Positions 7,618-14,279 of a DNA stretch of 40,893 nucleotides are shown in pieces. Numbering within the stretch: position 1 is the first letter of the stretch; each line of letters opens with the position of its first letter. The notes below the pieces were generated by a model. It was not told the DNA's origin. It did no database searches and saw only the letters and a program-made list of their open reading frames with translations. This DNA is from Flavobacterium sp. Its GTDB lineage: Bacteria > Bacteroidota > Bacteroidia > Flavobacteriales > Flavobacteriaceae. The position numbers and the translations under genes are program-made. The stretch spans positions 1 through 40,893 of the forward strand of contig NZ_JANXUG010000061.1 of the NCBI RefSeq assembly GCF_025352015.1, given 5' to 3'.

Positions 7618-8166
7618 ATGAAAATGAGTCATAATTCATTTGTTTTTAATTTGATTTGGACATTTTTGTTAGTCATTTTTCCAATAATTGGTATTGCGCA
7701 AGATGTTAATTTACCAAAAGCTAAAACTGGTGCTTTTTGGGAACATGTACAATTTGGTGGTGGTTTAGGGTTATCTATTAGTAGCGACTATACAGATGTG
7801 ACTATTGCGCCTGGAGCAATATATAATTTTAATGAGCATTTTGCTTTGGGAACCGGTTTGCAATACAGCAATTTAAAACAGAAAAACTACTATTCTGCTA
7901 ATGTTTTTGGTGGCAGCTTAATGGGTTTATACAGTCCTGTTCAGGAAATTCAACTTTCGATGGAGTTGGAAGAAATAAATGTAAACAGTAAATATCAGGA
8001 TTTAGGCGGAAATATCGCAAGAAATTTTTGGAATACTGGTTTGTTTATCGGTGGTGGCTATCGGCAAAATAATGTCACTATTGGTGGCAGATTTAATGTG
8101 CTTTTTGACACAAATAAAGACATTTATGGCAGTGCTTTTATGCCGTTTGTACGAGTATTTTTTTAA
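7618..8166 (+). CDS. Small outer-membrane beta-barrel-like protein
   Basis: A 182-residue exported protein. A hydrophobic signal sequence (about residues 8-27, ending IIGIAQ) precedes alternating, glycine-rich beta strands (VQFGGGLGLSIS, APGAIYNFNEHFALGTGLQY, GLFIGGGYRQNNVTIGGRF). It ends in the aromatic strand FMPFVRVFF, typical of barrel insertion. I recall that flavobacterial homologues beside odhA are sometimes named alpha-ketoglutarate decarboxylase. Nothing in this protein supports an enzymatic role, and the label probably leaked from the neighbour. It is divergent from odhA and 22 nt upstream of the first orphan gene. Confidence 0.8.
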   Translation: MKMSHNSFVFNLIWTFLLVIFPIIGIAQDVNLPKAKTGAFWEHVQFGGGLGLSISSDYTDVTIAPGAIYNFNEHFALGTGLQYSNLKQKNYYSANVFGGSLMGLYSPVQEIQLSMELEEINVNSKYQDLGGNIARNFWNTGLFIGGGYRQNNVTIGGRFNVLFDTNKDIYGSAFMPFVRVFF

Positions 8167-8188
8167 ACTTTTCGACAAAATCTAGAAG

Positions 8189-8554
8189 ATGAAAACCGAC
8201 TTAACTGATATAAAGCTAACCATCCAAAAATGTGGCAATGACAAATATAGATTTGGCATAAATACTCATGATTCAAAAACACTATTTGGAGAAAGAGGTT
8301 TTTTAGTAAAAATATTTTTGTCCTCAAATCATAAAGAATACATAGAAACCAAAACGAAATGTGGTCCGCCAAATAATAATTTTACTTCTAAAATTAGTAA
8401 AAAAGGATACGATTTATATGAAGCGGAAATAAATGATTGGATTAAAAAAGAAAATTACAACACATATGTTCTTGGCGAACCAACCAAACTTTTATTCATT
8501 TATAATAAAGTTAAAAAGGAATTAGCTTTTATAAAAAAAATAGACAAATCTTAA
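8189..8554 (+). CDS. Hypothetical protein
   Basis: I do not recognise this 121-residue protein. It is Lys/Asn-rich and soluble, without a signal peptide. It is mostly predicted strand with some helix, and has a central KCGPPNNNF loop and a hydrophobic strand TKLLFIY near the C-terminus. It lies 22 nt after the barrel-like gene and 4 nt before the next orphan gene, so the three may be one transcript. Codon use is mixed and the segment is AT-rich. An intact frame of this length with tight spacing supports a real gene. Confidence 0.6.
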   Translation: MKTDLTDIKLTIQKCGNDKYRFGINTHDSKTLFGERGFLVKIFLSSNHKEYIETKTKCGPPNNNFTSKISKKGYDLYEAEINDWIKKENYNTYVLGEPTKLLFIYNKVKKELAFIKKIDKS

Positions 8555-8558
8555 AACC

Positions 8559-8861
8559 ATGAACAAAACCAAAGCTATAAGACAAATATTAATTGGAACT
8601 GAATTCAAATATTTAATTGAAAAATTTGAAGAAACTGGTAATTCTTATTTAAGTGACTTCATTAACAGTTATAATAATGGCAAGCTTTTAGATTACTTGA
8701 AAAATTTTGAAAAAGATGATATAAAAGCTATTAAATTAGAAAACATAATCAAAAATGAGTTGAAAAATAATTCAAGTCCATTTTTTAATAAGATGTTTAT
8801 TTTTATGGCAATCTTTTTTGTTTTGATGTTTATTTTTATCCTAATCAGTTTAAAAAAATAA
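8559..8861 (+). CDS. Hypothetical tail-anchored membrane protein
   Basis: I do not recognise this 100-residue protein. The N-terminal 75 residues look helical and charged (FKYLIEKFEETGNSYLSDFI). They are followed by one strong C-terminal membrane segment (MFIFMAIFFVLMFIFILISL) and a short KK tail, so the bulk probably faces the cytoplasm. It follows the preceding orphan gene after 4 nt, which suggests co-translation and a shared function. It ends 4 nt from the convergent gene on the minus strand, with no visible terminator between them. Confidence 0.6.
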   Translation: MNKTKAIRQILIGTEFKYLIEKFEETGNSYLSDFINSYNNGKLLDYLKNFEKDDIKAIKLENIIKNELKNNSSPFFNKMFIFMAIFFVLMFIFILISLKK

Positions 8862-8865
8862 ATCT

Positions 8866-9219
8866 TTAGAACCGATTCCGAAACCAAACTTTCATCCATT
8901 CTCTTTTTAAAACTAAAAAGGCAATTTGCTCCGAAAGTTCTACGGTATCCGAACCATCTAATAGTTTGACATTATCTTCGGGAACATCGATGATGTAAAG
9001 CAAGTTTAATAATTCCGCATATTTATACTGAATAAGGCGATAAATTTTTTCGTGTAATTGTACTTTGAGTTCATGCGGAGTGGTGCTTTGCGGGAAATCA
9101 ATGGCTTCATTTGCAAAATTGAAATCCTTGTTGATTTGTTTAATTAATTTGGAGTACAAAAATTCACTTTCTGCAGTTGTCAATAATTCTTCTATAGATA
9201 CCGGAACTGGGAAATTCAT
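8866..9219 (-). CDS. Conserved hypothetical protein
   Basis: A 117-residue soluble, helix-rich protein of unknown function. Features visible are SIEELLTTAESEFLYSKLIKQ, an amphipathic helix with LHEKIYRLIQYKYAELLNLLYIIDVPED, and a C-terminus with LVLKREWMKVWFRNRF. No catalytic motif stands out. It is the last gene of the probable operon polyprenyl synthase, membrane protein, this gene, with a 10-nt gap. The style suggests a lineage-restricted flavobacterial protein. I infer no function beyond possible co-expression with isoprenoid synthesis. Confidence 0.7.
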   Translation of the reverse strand: MNFPVPVSIEELLTTAESEFLYSKLIKQINKDFNFANEAIDFPQSTTPHELKVQLHEKIYRLIQYKYAELLNLLYIIDVPEDNVKLLDGSDTVELSEQIAFLVLKREWMKVWFRNRF

Positions 9220-9229
9220 AGGTGCATTT

Positions 9230-9964
9230 TTAAATTGATATTTCGGTTTTGCTTTTCCAATAGCTAACTATTTTTGCCAAAATTACATCGCCACCTGCAT
9301 AGAAAAAAACAGCTCCCATAGGCGGATTTACGGCCGGAATTATCCCAAAAGTTTTTGGAACCCAAGTCCAACATCTGAAATAGGTTCCTACCAACTCAAT
9401 AAAGATAACGCAAAATGCTATAGTGAAGTATACCATTTGCCACTTTTTTCTTTTCATTAAAATAAAAAACAACAACCCAAAAATTAAGGAGAAAACATCA
9501 TTTAGAAAAAAACCAACCATCAAAAAAAGAATTGCTAAAGCAACAAAAAAGATTTTTTTTAATTTTTTTTCGTTGCTAATTATGATGGGAATTCCTGCAA
9601 ATACAAATCCAGATGCATATACAATAGCATGTCCAAAAGGCACGTAAAGAGGAATGTCAATAGTTCTATACGCATACATTCCGAGTGCTTTGCAAAAAAT
9701 AAGTTCGCCCAGATAGGATAAAAAAACCATACAAAACATTAGCTTTCTCAAATACGCTTGTGCAGAGAAAAAAAACAAACAGAAATAGGTAATTGCTAAA
9801 ACATTGGTTAAACTTCTTCCGTCGAAATAAGTAGCAGTGAAAAATACAGAATCAATAAAAAGCGCTAAAACAGTAAAAAAAGGAAAGAAATAGGCGTAAA
9901 AAAAAAGTTTCCTATTTTTAACTTCATGGAAATTAAAAAAGGGTATGGCTAAAAACCGACTCAT
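9230..9964 (-). CDS. Polytopic membrane protein of unknown function
   Basis: A 244-residue integral membrane protein with about seven hydrophobic segments. Between them lie conserved-looking polar patches: YLGELIFCKALGMYAYRT (about residues 83-100) followed by IPLYVPFGHAIVYASG, and near the end TYFRCWTWVPKTFGI followed by NPPMGAVFFYAGGD. Acidic, His and aromatic residues placed in the membrane could form an active site, and the layout is loosely like integral-membrane carotenoid-pathway proteins. It lies 4 nt downstream of a polyprenyl diphosphate synthase gene, so a role in isoprenoid or pigment metabolism is a reasonable guess, but only a guess. Confidence 0.75.
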   Translation of the reverse strand: MSRFLAIPFFNFHEVKNRKLFFYAYFFPFFTVLALFIDSVFFTATYFDGRSLTNVLAITYFCLFFFSAQAYLRKLMFCMVFLSYLGELIFCKALGMYAYRTIDIPLYVPFGHAIVYASGFVFAGIPIIISNEKKLKKIFFVALAILFLMVGFFLNDVFSLIFGLLFFILMKRKKWQMVYFTIAFCVIFIELVGTYFRCWTWVPKTFGIIPAVNPPMGAVFFYAGGDVILAKIVSYWKSKTEISI

Positions 9965-9968
9965 TTAT

Positions 9969-10943
9969 TTAAACTTTTCTACTCATTAATTTTTCTGCAA
10001 ATACTTGAAGAACTGCTTTTTTATTGGTTTCAATATTCATTTTTTCTAGGGTTTCTAGAGCTTTTAAGGTGTAAGTATGTATCGCTTTTTGCGTAGCTTG
10101 TGTAGCGCCTGATTGATTAAAAATTGCTGAAACAGAATTGATTTTATCAGTATAATCGTTTGGTTGAATAGAAAATAAATGAAGCAATTGCTCCTTTTGG
10201 TTTGCAGTTGCAAATTCCATTGCTTTGAGATACAAATAAGTTTTTTTGTTTTCGATAATGTCGCCGCCTACTTGCTTTCCAAAGGTTTCGGGATTGCCAA
10301 AAGCGTCTAAATAATCGTCCTGCAACTGAAAAGCAATGCCTAAATTTAGCCCGAAATCATAAATAAAATTTGCGTTTTCCTCTGAAGTTTCAGCCACAAT
10401 AGCTCCCATCTTCAAGGCGGCTCCCACCAAAACTGCAGTTTTGTATTCAATCATTTTTAGATATTCAGCAATAGTAACATCATCTCGGATTTCAAAATCT
10501 ACGTCATACTGTTGTCCTTCGCAAACTTCAAGGGCTGTTTTACTAAATAATTTGGCCAATTCCCTAAAAATTGACGGTTCATAGCCTTCAAAATGTTGGT
10601 ACGCCAAAATAAGCATCGCATCACCCGATAGAATTCCGGTATTAATATTCCATTTTTCGTGCACCGTTTCATTGCCTCTTCGCAACGGAGCATCATCCAT
10701 AATATCGTCGTGAACCAGCGAAAAATTGTGAAAAACTTCAATGGCTGCTGCTGCAGCAAGGGCTTTTGTACAATGTACATCAAAAACTTCGGTTGCCATC
10801 AAGGTTAAAATAGGACGCATTCTTTTTCCACCTAAATGCAGAATATATTCTATGGGTTCGTAAAGATTTTTTGGCTCTTTGGTTACATGCAAATCCTTAA
10901 AATATTCCGATATTATTTCTTGATAGTGGGAAATCGAATGCAT
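9969..10943 (-). CDS. Polyprenyl (short-chain isoprenyl) diphosphate synthase
   Basis: A 324-residue trans-isoprenyl diphosphate synthase that condenses isopentenyl diphosphate onto an allylic primer in the cytoplasm. Both Asp-rich motifs are present: DDIMD (Asp79, Asp80, Asp83), followed by the LRRG loop, and DDYLD (Asp209, Asp210, Asp213). The substrate-binding GGKRMRP lies at about residues 38-44. The first Asp-rich motif lacks the two-residue insertion of typical bacterial FPP synthases, and Phe74 sits five residues before it. FPP or GGPP is therefore possible as product. It is first in a three-gene minus-strand operon and divergent from tetR. A near-match to the -7 box (CACTTTTG, 10986-10993) precedes it. 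Confidence 0.95.
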   Translation of the reverse strand: MHSISHYQEIISEYFKDLHVTKEPKNLYEPIEYILHLGGKRMRPILTLMATEVFDVHCTKALAAAAAIEVFHNFSLVHDDIMDDAPLRRGNETVHEKWNINTGILSGDAMLILAYQHFEGYEPSIFRELAKLFSKTALEVCEGQQYDVDFEIRDDVTIAEYLKMIEYKTAVLVGAALKMGAIVAETSEENANFIYDFGLNLGIAFQLQDDYLDAFGNPETFGKQVGGDIIENKKTYLYLKAMEFATANQKEQLLHLFSIQPNDYTDKINSVSAIFNQSGATQATQKAIHTYTLKALETLEKMNIETNKKAVLQVFAEKLMSRKV

Positions 10944-11030
10944 AAAAGAAAATTTTTGCTAATTTATGTTATTCTTTACACATTACAAAAGTGCGTTTTT
11001 TATGCAATGTTAAATTTACGTTAATACTTT

Positions 11031-11070
11031 GGAAACTATATTAGTGTTGAAAGTTTCCTTATTATTTTTG
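11031..11070 (+). promoter_or_regulatory. Probable TetR operator and -7 box of the efflux operon
   Basis: The inverted repeat GGAAACT-N14-AGTTTCC occupies 11031-11058 and ends 4 nt before a perfect -7 box, TATTTTTG (11063-11070). The tetR ATG is at 11093. A repressor bound here would cover the region between the -33 and -7 elements. The spacing to upstream TTG candidates is not ideal, so only the -7 element is confident. Autoregulation by the TetR protein is an inference from position. Confidence 0.55.
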
Positions 11071-11092
11071 CACCACAAAAGATATCATTTAC

Positions 11093-11689
11093 ATGAAAGA
11101 TAAAATCATCAAAAAAGCAACAGATATGTTTTTGAAACTAGGTTTTAAGAGTGTTACCATGGATGATATTGCTTGCGAGATGTGTATTTCAAAAAAAACA
11201 ATTTATAAGTATTTTAGCAATAAAGAACTCCTTATTGAAGAAGGAACACGAGAGGTTCACAAGGAAATTCATGAAACCATAAACCAAATTATTGCCAAAA
11301 AACACAATGCCATTCAAGAGAATTTTGAGATTAGAAAAATGTTTAAAGAAATGTTTAAGTCTACTGAAACTTCACCCATTTATCAATTAAAAAAACACTA
11401 TCCTCAAATATACGAATCGGTAATGCATCGAGAAATTGACGAATGCAAATCGGTTTTTGAACAAAATATTAAAAAGGGAATTGATGAAGGGTTTTATCGA
11501 GAAAACATCAATATAGAAACGTTTGTTAGGTTTTATTACACTTTGATTTTTAGTATAAACGAAAATACAAAATCAGAAAAAGAAGCTTTTGCACTAGAAA
11601 TGGAAGCTCTGGAATATCATACACGTGCTATGGCAACACCAAATGGAATTCTCGAATTAGAAAAACAATTAAAGGCAACTATCAATTAA
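11093..11689 (+). CDS. TetR/AcrR family transcriptional regulator
   Basis: A 198-residue DNA-binding repressor-type protein. The N-terminal helix-turn-helix (about residues 8-47) reads MFLKLGFKSVTMDDIACEMC then ISKKTIYKYFSNKELL, the standard TetR signature. The remaining helical domain, rich in Lys/Glu, would bind an effector and dimerise. It lies 6 nt upstream of a tolC-like gene, followed by adaptor and RND permease genes, so it most likely controls this efflux operon and itself through the inverted repeat at 11031-11058. The inducer is unknown. Confidence 0.95.
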   Translation: MKDKIIKKATDMFLKLGFKSVTMDDIACEMCISKKTIYKYFSNKELLIEEGTREVHKEIHETINQIIAKKHNAIQENFEIRKMFKEMFKSTETSPIYQLKKHYPQIYESVMHREIDECKSVFEQNIKKGIDEGFYRENINIETFVRFYYTLIFSINENTKSEKEAFALEMEALEYHTRAMATPNGILELEKQLKATIN

Positions 11690-11695
11690 TATACT

Positions 11696-13042
11696 ATGAA
11701 ATATAAATTTATATCAATTTTTCTAATGCTTGTGAGCATTTCAAAAGCGCAAGACAAACAACAAAACTATACTTTTAGTTTGCAACAAGCCATAGACCAT
11801 GCGTTGCAACATAATTATTCTGCTATCAATGCCGGCAGAGATATTGAATCTGCCAAACAAAAAAAATGGGAAACTACCGCAGCAGGTTTGCCTCAAATAA
11901 ATGGCGGTGTTTCATATTTAAATAATATTGATTTTACCTTACAGGGTGTTAAAGGCAATGCTTTTAATCCAGCGCTTGACCCTAACACCATCAGTCTTTT
12001 TGCTTTTGGTACCAAACAATCCATGAATTCAAGTCTCACTTTGAGCCAATTACTTTTTGACGGCTCCTATATTATAGCACTTCAGGCAGCAAAAACCTAT
12101 TTGAAGTTCTTTGAAAATGCCAAGCAAAAAACTAATTCAGAAATCAGAGAAATGGTTATTAATTCTTATGGAAATGTGTTGCTTGCTGAAGAAAGCATTG
12201 CCATTCTCGAAAAAAACAAAACGATTTTAGCAAAAACTTTATCTGATACGCAGGAAACTTTTAAAAATGGTTTGATAGAAGAAGAAAATGTTGAACAACT
12301 GCAAATTACATCAGCCACTATCAAAAGTAATTTAAAAAACACTAACAGGCTTTTAGATATTGCCTATAAAATGCTCAAGTTCACTCTAGGCATGGATATT
12401 AATTCTGAACTGAAATTAACAGATAAATTAGATACGTTAACAGTTTCTAATTTAAACATGGCATTAATACAAAACGAATTTGATGTTAAAAATAATATCA
12501 GTTACCAGATAGCTTCAAATTTTCAAGAGCAACGTTCGTTAGAGTTAAGATTACAAAAAAGTAAAGCGTTACCGACCCTTGCAGCTGCATTTAATTTTGG
12601 TTATAATTCATTTGCTAATGATTTTTCATTTTTTGATAGCAAACAGAAATGGAATAAATATTCCAATCTTGGTGTGAGTTTGAGTGTACCAATCTTTAGT
12701 AGTTTTGGGAGAAGTGCCAAAACGCAACAAGCCAAAATAGCTTTTGAACAAGCCAAAACGCAACTTTCGCAAACCGAACAACAATTAAAATTGGGTTATG
12801 AAAAAGCAAAAAGCGAATATGCCTTTAGCATCGAAGAATATGCTACATCCAAAAGCAACCTAAACTTGGCGGAACGCATTGAGAAAAAACAACAAATCAA
12901 ATTTACCGAAGGATTGTCATCAAGCTTTGATTTTAGTGAAGCACAAAGACAATTATATACTGCACAACAAAACTATTTACAATCGATGGTAAATATAATC
13001 AACAAAAAAGCCGCTTTAGAAAAACTAACTAATAAAAACTAA
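11696..13042 (+). CDS. TolC family outer membrane efflux channel
   Basis: A 448-residue outer-membrane factor. The signal peptide MKYKFISIFLMLVSISKA is followed by the usual start of a TolC repeat (TFSLQQAIDHALQHNYS). Long helical stretches follow (for example IESAKQKKWETTAAGLPQ and EQAKTQLSQTEQQLKLGYEK), with a beta segment near LGVSLSVPIFSSFGR. It would form the trimeric channel of the tripartite pump with the adaptor and RND permease encoded next. The gap to tetR is 6 nt and to the adaptor gene 10 nt, indicating one operon. The length is typical. Confidence 0.95.
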   Translation: MKYKFISIFLMLVSISKAQDKQQNYTFSLQQAIDHALQHNYSAINAGRDIESAKQKKWETTAAGLPQINGGVSYLNNIDFTLQGVKGNAFNPALDPNTISLFAFGTKQSMNSSLTLSQLLFDGSYIIALQAAKTYLKFFENAKQKTNSEIREMVINSYGNVLLAEESIAILEKNKTILAKTLSDTQETFKNGLIEEENVEQLQITSATIKSNLKNTNRLLDIAYKMLKFTLGMDINSELKLTDKLDTLTVSNLNMALIQNEFDVKNNISYQIASNFQEQRSLELRLQKSKALPTLAAAFNFGYNSFANDFSFFDSKQKWNKYSNLGVSLSVPIFSSFGRSAKTQQAKIAFEQAKTQLSQTEQQLKLGYEKAKSEYAFSIEEYATSKSNLNLAERIEKKQQIKFTEGLSSSFDFSEAQRQLYTAQQNYLQSMVNIINKKAALEKLTNKN

Positions 13043-13052
13043 TTTATATCAA

Positions 13053-14192
13053 ATGAAAAAAATACTATACTTATCAGCATTATCAATGTTTTTTGTATCC
13101 TGTTCTAAAGGAACAAAAACAGAAAACATTGACGATTTAATCAAGGCTAAAAACGTTAAAGCACTAAACGCAAAGAAAACTTCTTTACAGTCAGACATTA
13201 CCAAAATTGAAACCGCTTTAGCCACAATTGATGTGAAAAAAGAAGAAGCTTTGGTTTCTGTAATGACTGTTAAAGACACTGTTTTCGCTCATTATATTGA
13301 CATTCAAGGAAGCGTGAATACCAAAGAAAACATCATAGTTCAACCCGAGTATAGCGGAACATTAACTTCATTGCCTGTCAAGGCTGGAGATCGAGTTACG
13401 AAAGGACAAATTCTTGGCAAGGTTGACGATGCCGGAATGAGTCAGCAATTAGCAAGTATCGAAAATCAATACAATTTGGCTAAAACTACTTTTGAAAGAC
13501 AAAAAAATCTTTGGGACAAAAAAATTGGTTCAGAAATTCAATATCTACAAGCACAAACGCAAATGACTACTGCTCAAAAAAGTGTAGCTCAAATGAAATC
13601 GCAATTAGCCAAAACTGTGATTCGTGCGCCATTTAATGGAACCATTGACGACGTTTTTGTAGAAAAAGGACAAGTAGTTGCACCAAGCGTTCAAGGATTG
13701 ATGCGCATTGTGAATTTAGCAAATATGTATGTTTCTACGACAGTTCCTGAAAGCTATATTGGAAAACTAAAAGTAGGCGATCAAGTAGACATTTTTTTAA
13801 CTTCATTAGGCAAAACTTATAAAGGTAAAGTGCGTCAAGTAGGGAATTTCATCAACCCAAACAACCGAAGTTTTGGTGTGGAAGTAGGCGTTCCAAATCC
13901 TGATAATTTACTCAGACCAAACCAAGTTGCCAATCTTAAAATTGTTGATTACACTAATAAAAAAACTGTCGTAGTTCCAACCAACGTTATACAAGAAGAT
14001 GGAGCCGGGAACAAATATGTTTATACAGTTGAAGGCAGTAATGGCAGAACAGGAAAGGCTAAAAAAGCTATTGTAACCGTAGGAAAATCATCTGATAATG
14101 TGACCGAAATTTTAAAGGGTTTATCCTCAAATGACATTATAGTAACCGAGGGTGTAAATAATATTTCAGAAGGAATGAAACTTAATTTCTAA
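13053..14192 (+). CDS. RND efflux periplasmic adaptor subunit (lipoprotein)
   Basis: A 379-residue membrane fusion protein. The N-terminus MKKILYLSALSMFFVSCSKG has a lipobox with Cys17, so it is probably anchored as a lipoprotein facing the periplasm. A helical stretch near residues 27-70 precedes the biotinyl-lipoyl-like half-motif (VQPEYSGTLTSLPVKAGDRV). The helical hairpin with LAKTTFERQKNLWDKK follows, then VIRAPFNGTIDDVFVEKGQ, a beta-barrel domain and a membrane-proximal domain (VTEGVNNISEGMKLNF). It links the TolC-like channel to the RND permease. The repeat-rich 87-nt spacer before the permease gene is unusual within this otherwise compact operon. Confidence 0.95.
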   Translation: MKKILYLSALSMFFVSCSKGTKTENIDDLIKAKNVKALNAKKTSLQSDITKIETALATIDVKKEEALVSVMTVKDTVFAHYIDIQGSVNTKENIIVQPEYSGTLTSLPVKAGDRVTKGQILGKVDDAGMSQQLASIENQYNLAKTTFERQKNLWDKKIGSEIQYLQAQTQMTTAQKSVAQMKSQLAKTVIRAPFNGTIDDVFVEKGQVVAPSVQGLMRIVNLANMYVSTTVPESYIGKLKVGDQVDIFLTSLGKTYKGKVRQVGNFINPNNRSFGVEVGVPNPDNLLRPNQVANLKIVDYTNKKTVVVPTNVIQEDGAGNKYVYTVEGSNGRTGKAKKAIVTVGKSSDNVTEILKGLSSNDIIVTEGVNNISEGMKLNF

Positions 14193-14279
14193 AACCGTTG
14201 TAAGTTCTAGGTTCTAGGTTCAAGGTTGTTTTCAATCTTTAACTTATAACTTATAACTTATAACTCATAACTATAAAAA
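14193..14279 (+). repeat. Spacer of short tandem DNA words before the RND permease gene
   Basis: Two tandem patterns fill the spacer. GTTCTAG-type heptamers, with the last copy degenerate, occupy 14204-14227. AACTTAT-type heptamers occupy 14241-14276, ending in ACTCATAACTATAA. There is no hairpin followed by a T-run, so it should not terminate transcription. Similar word-like repeats occur before nuoB and nuoG in this window. Confidence 0.8.

Noticed and set aside
14193..14279. CRISPR-like or regulatory RNA array before the RND permease gene
   Set aside because: The units are only 7 nt and contiguous, without spacers. This is a simple tandem-word repeat.
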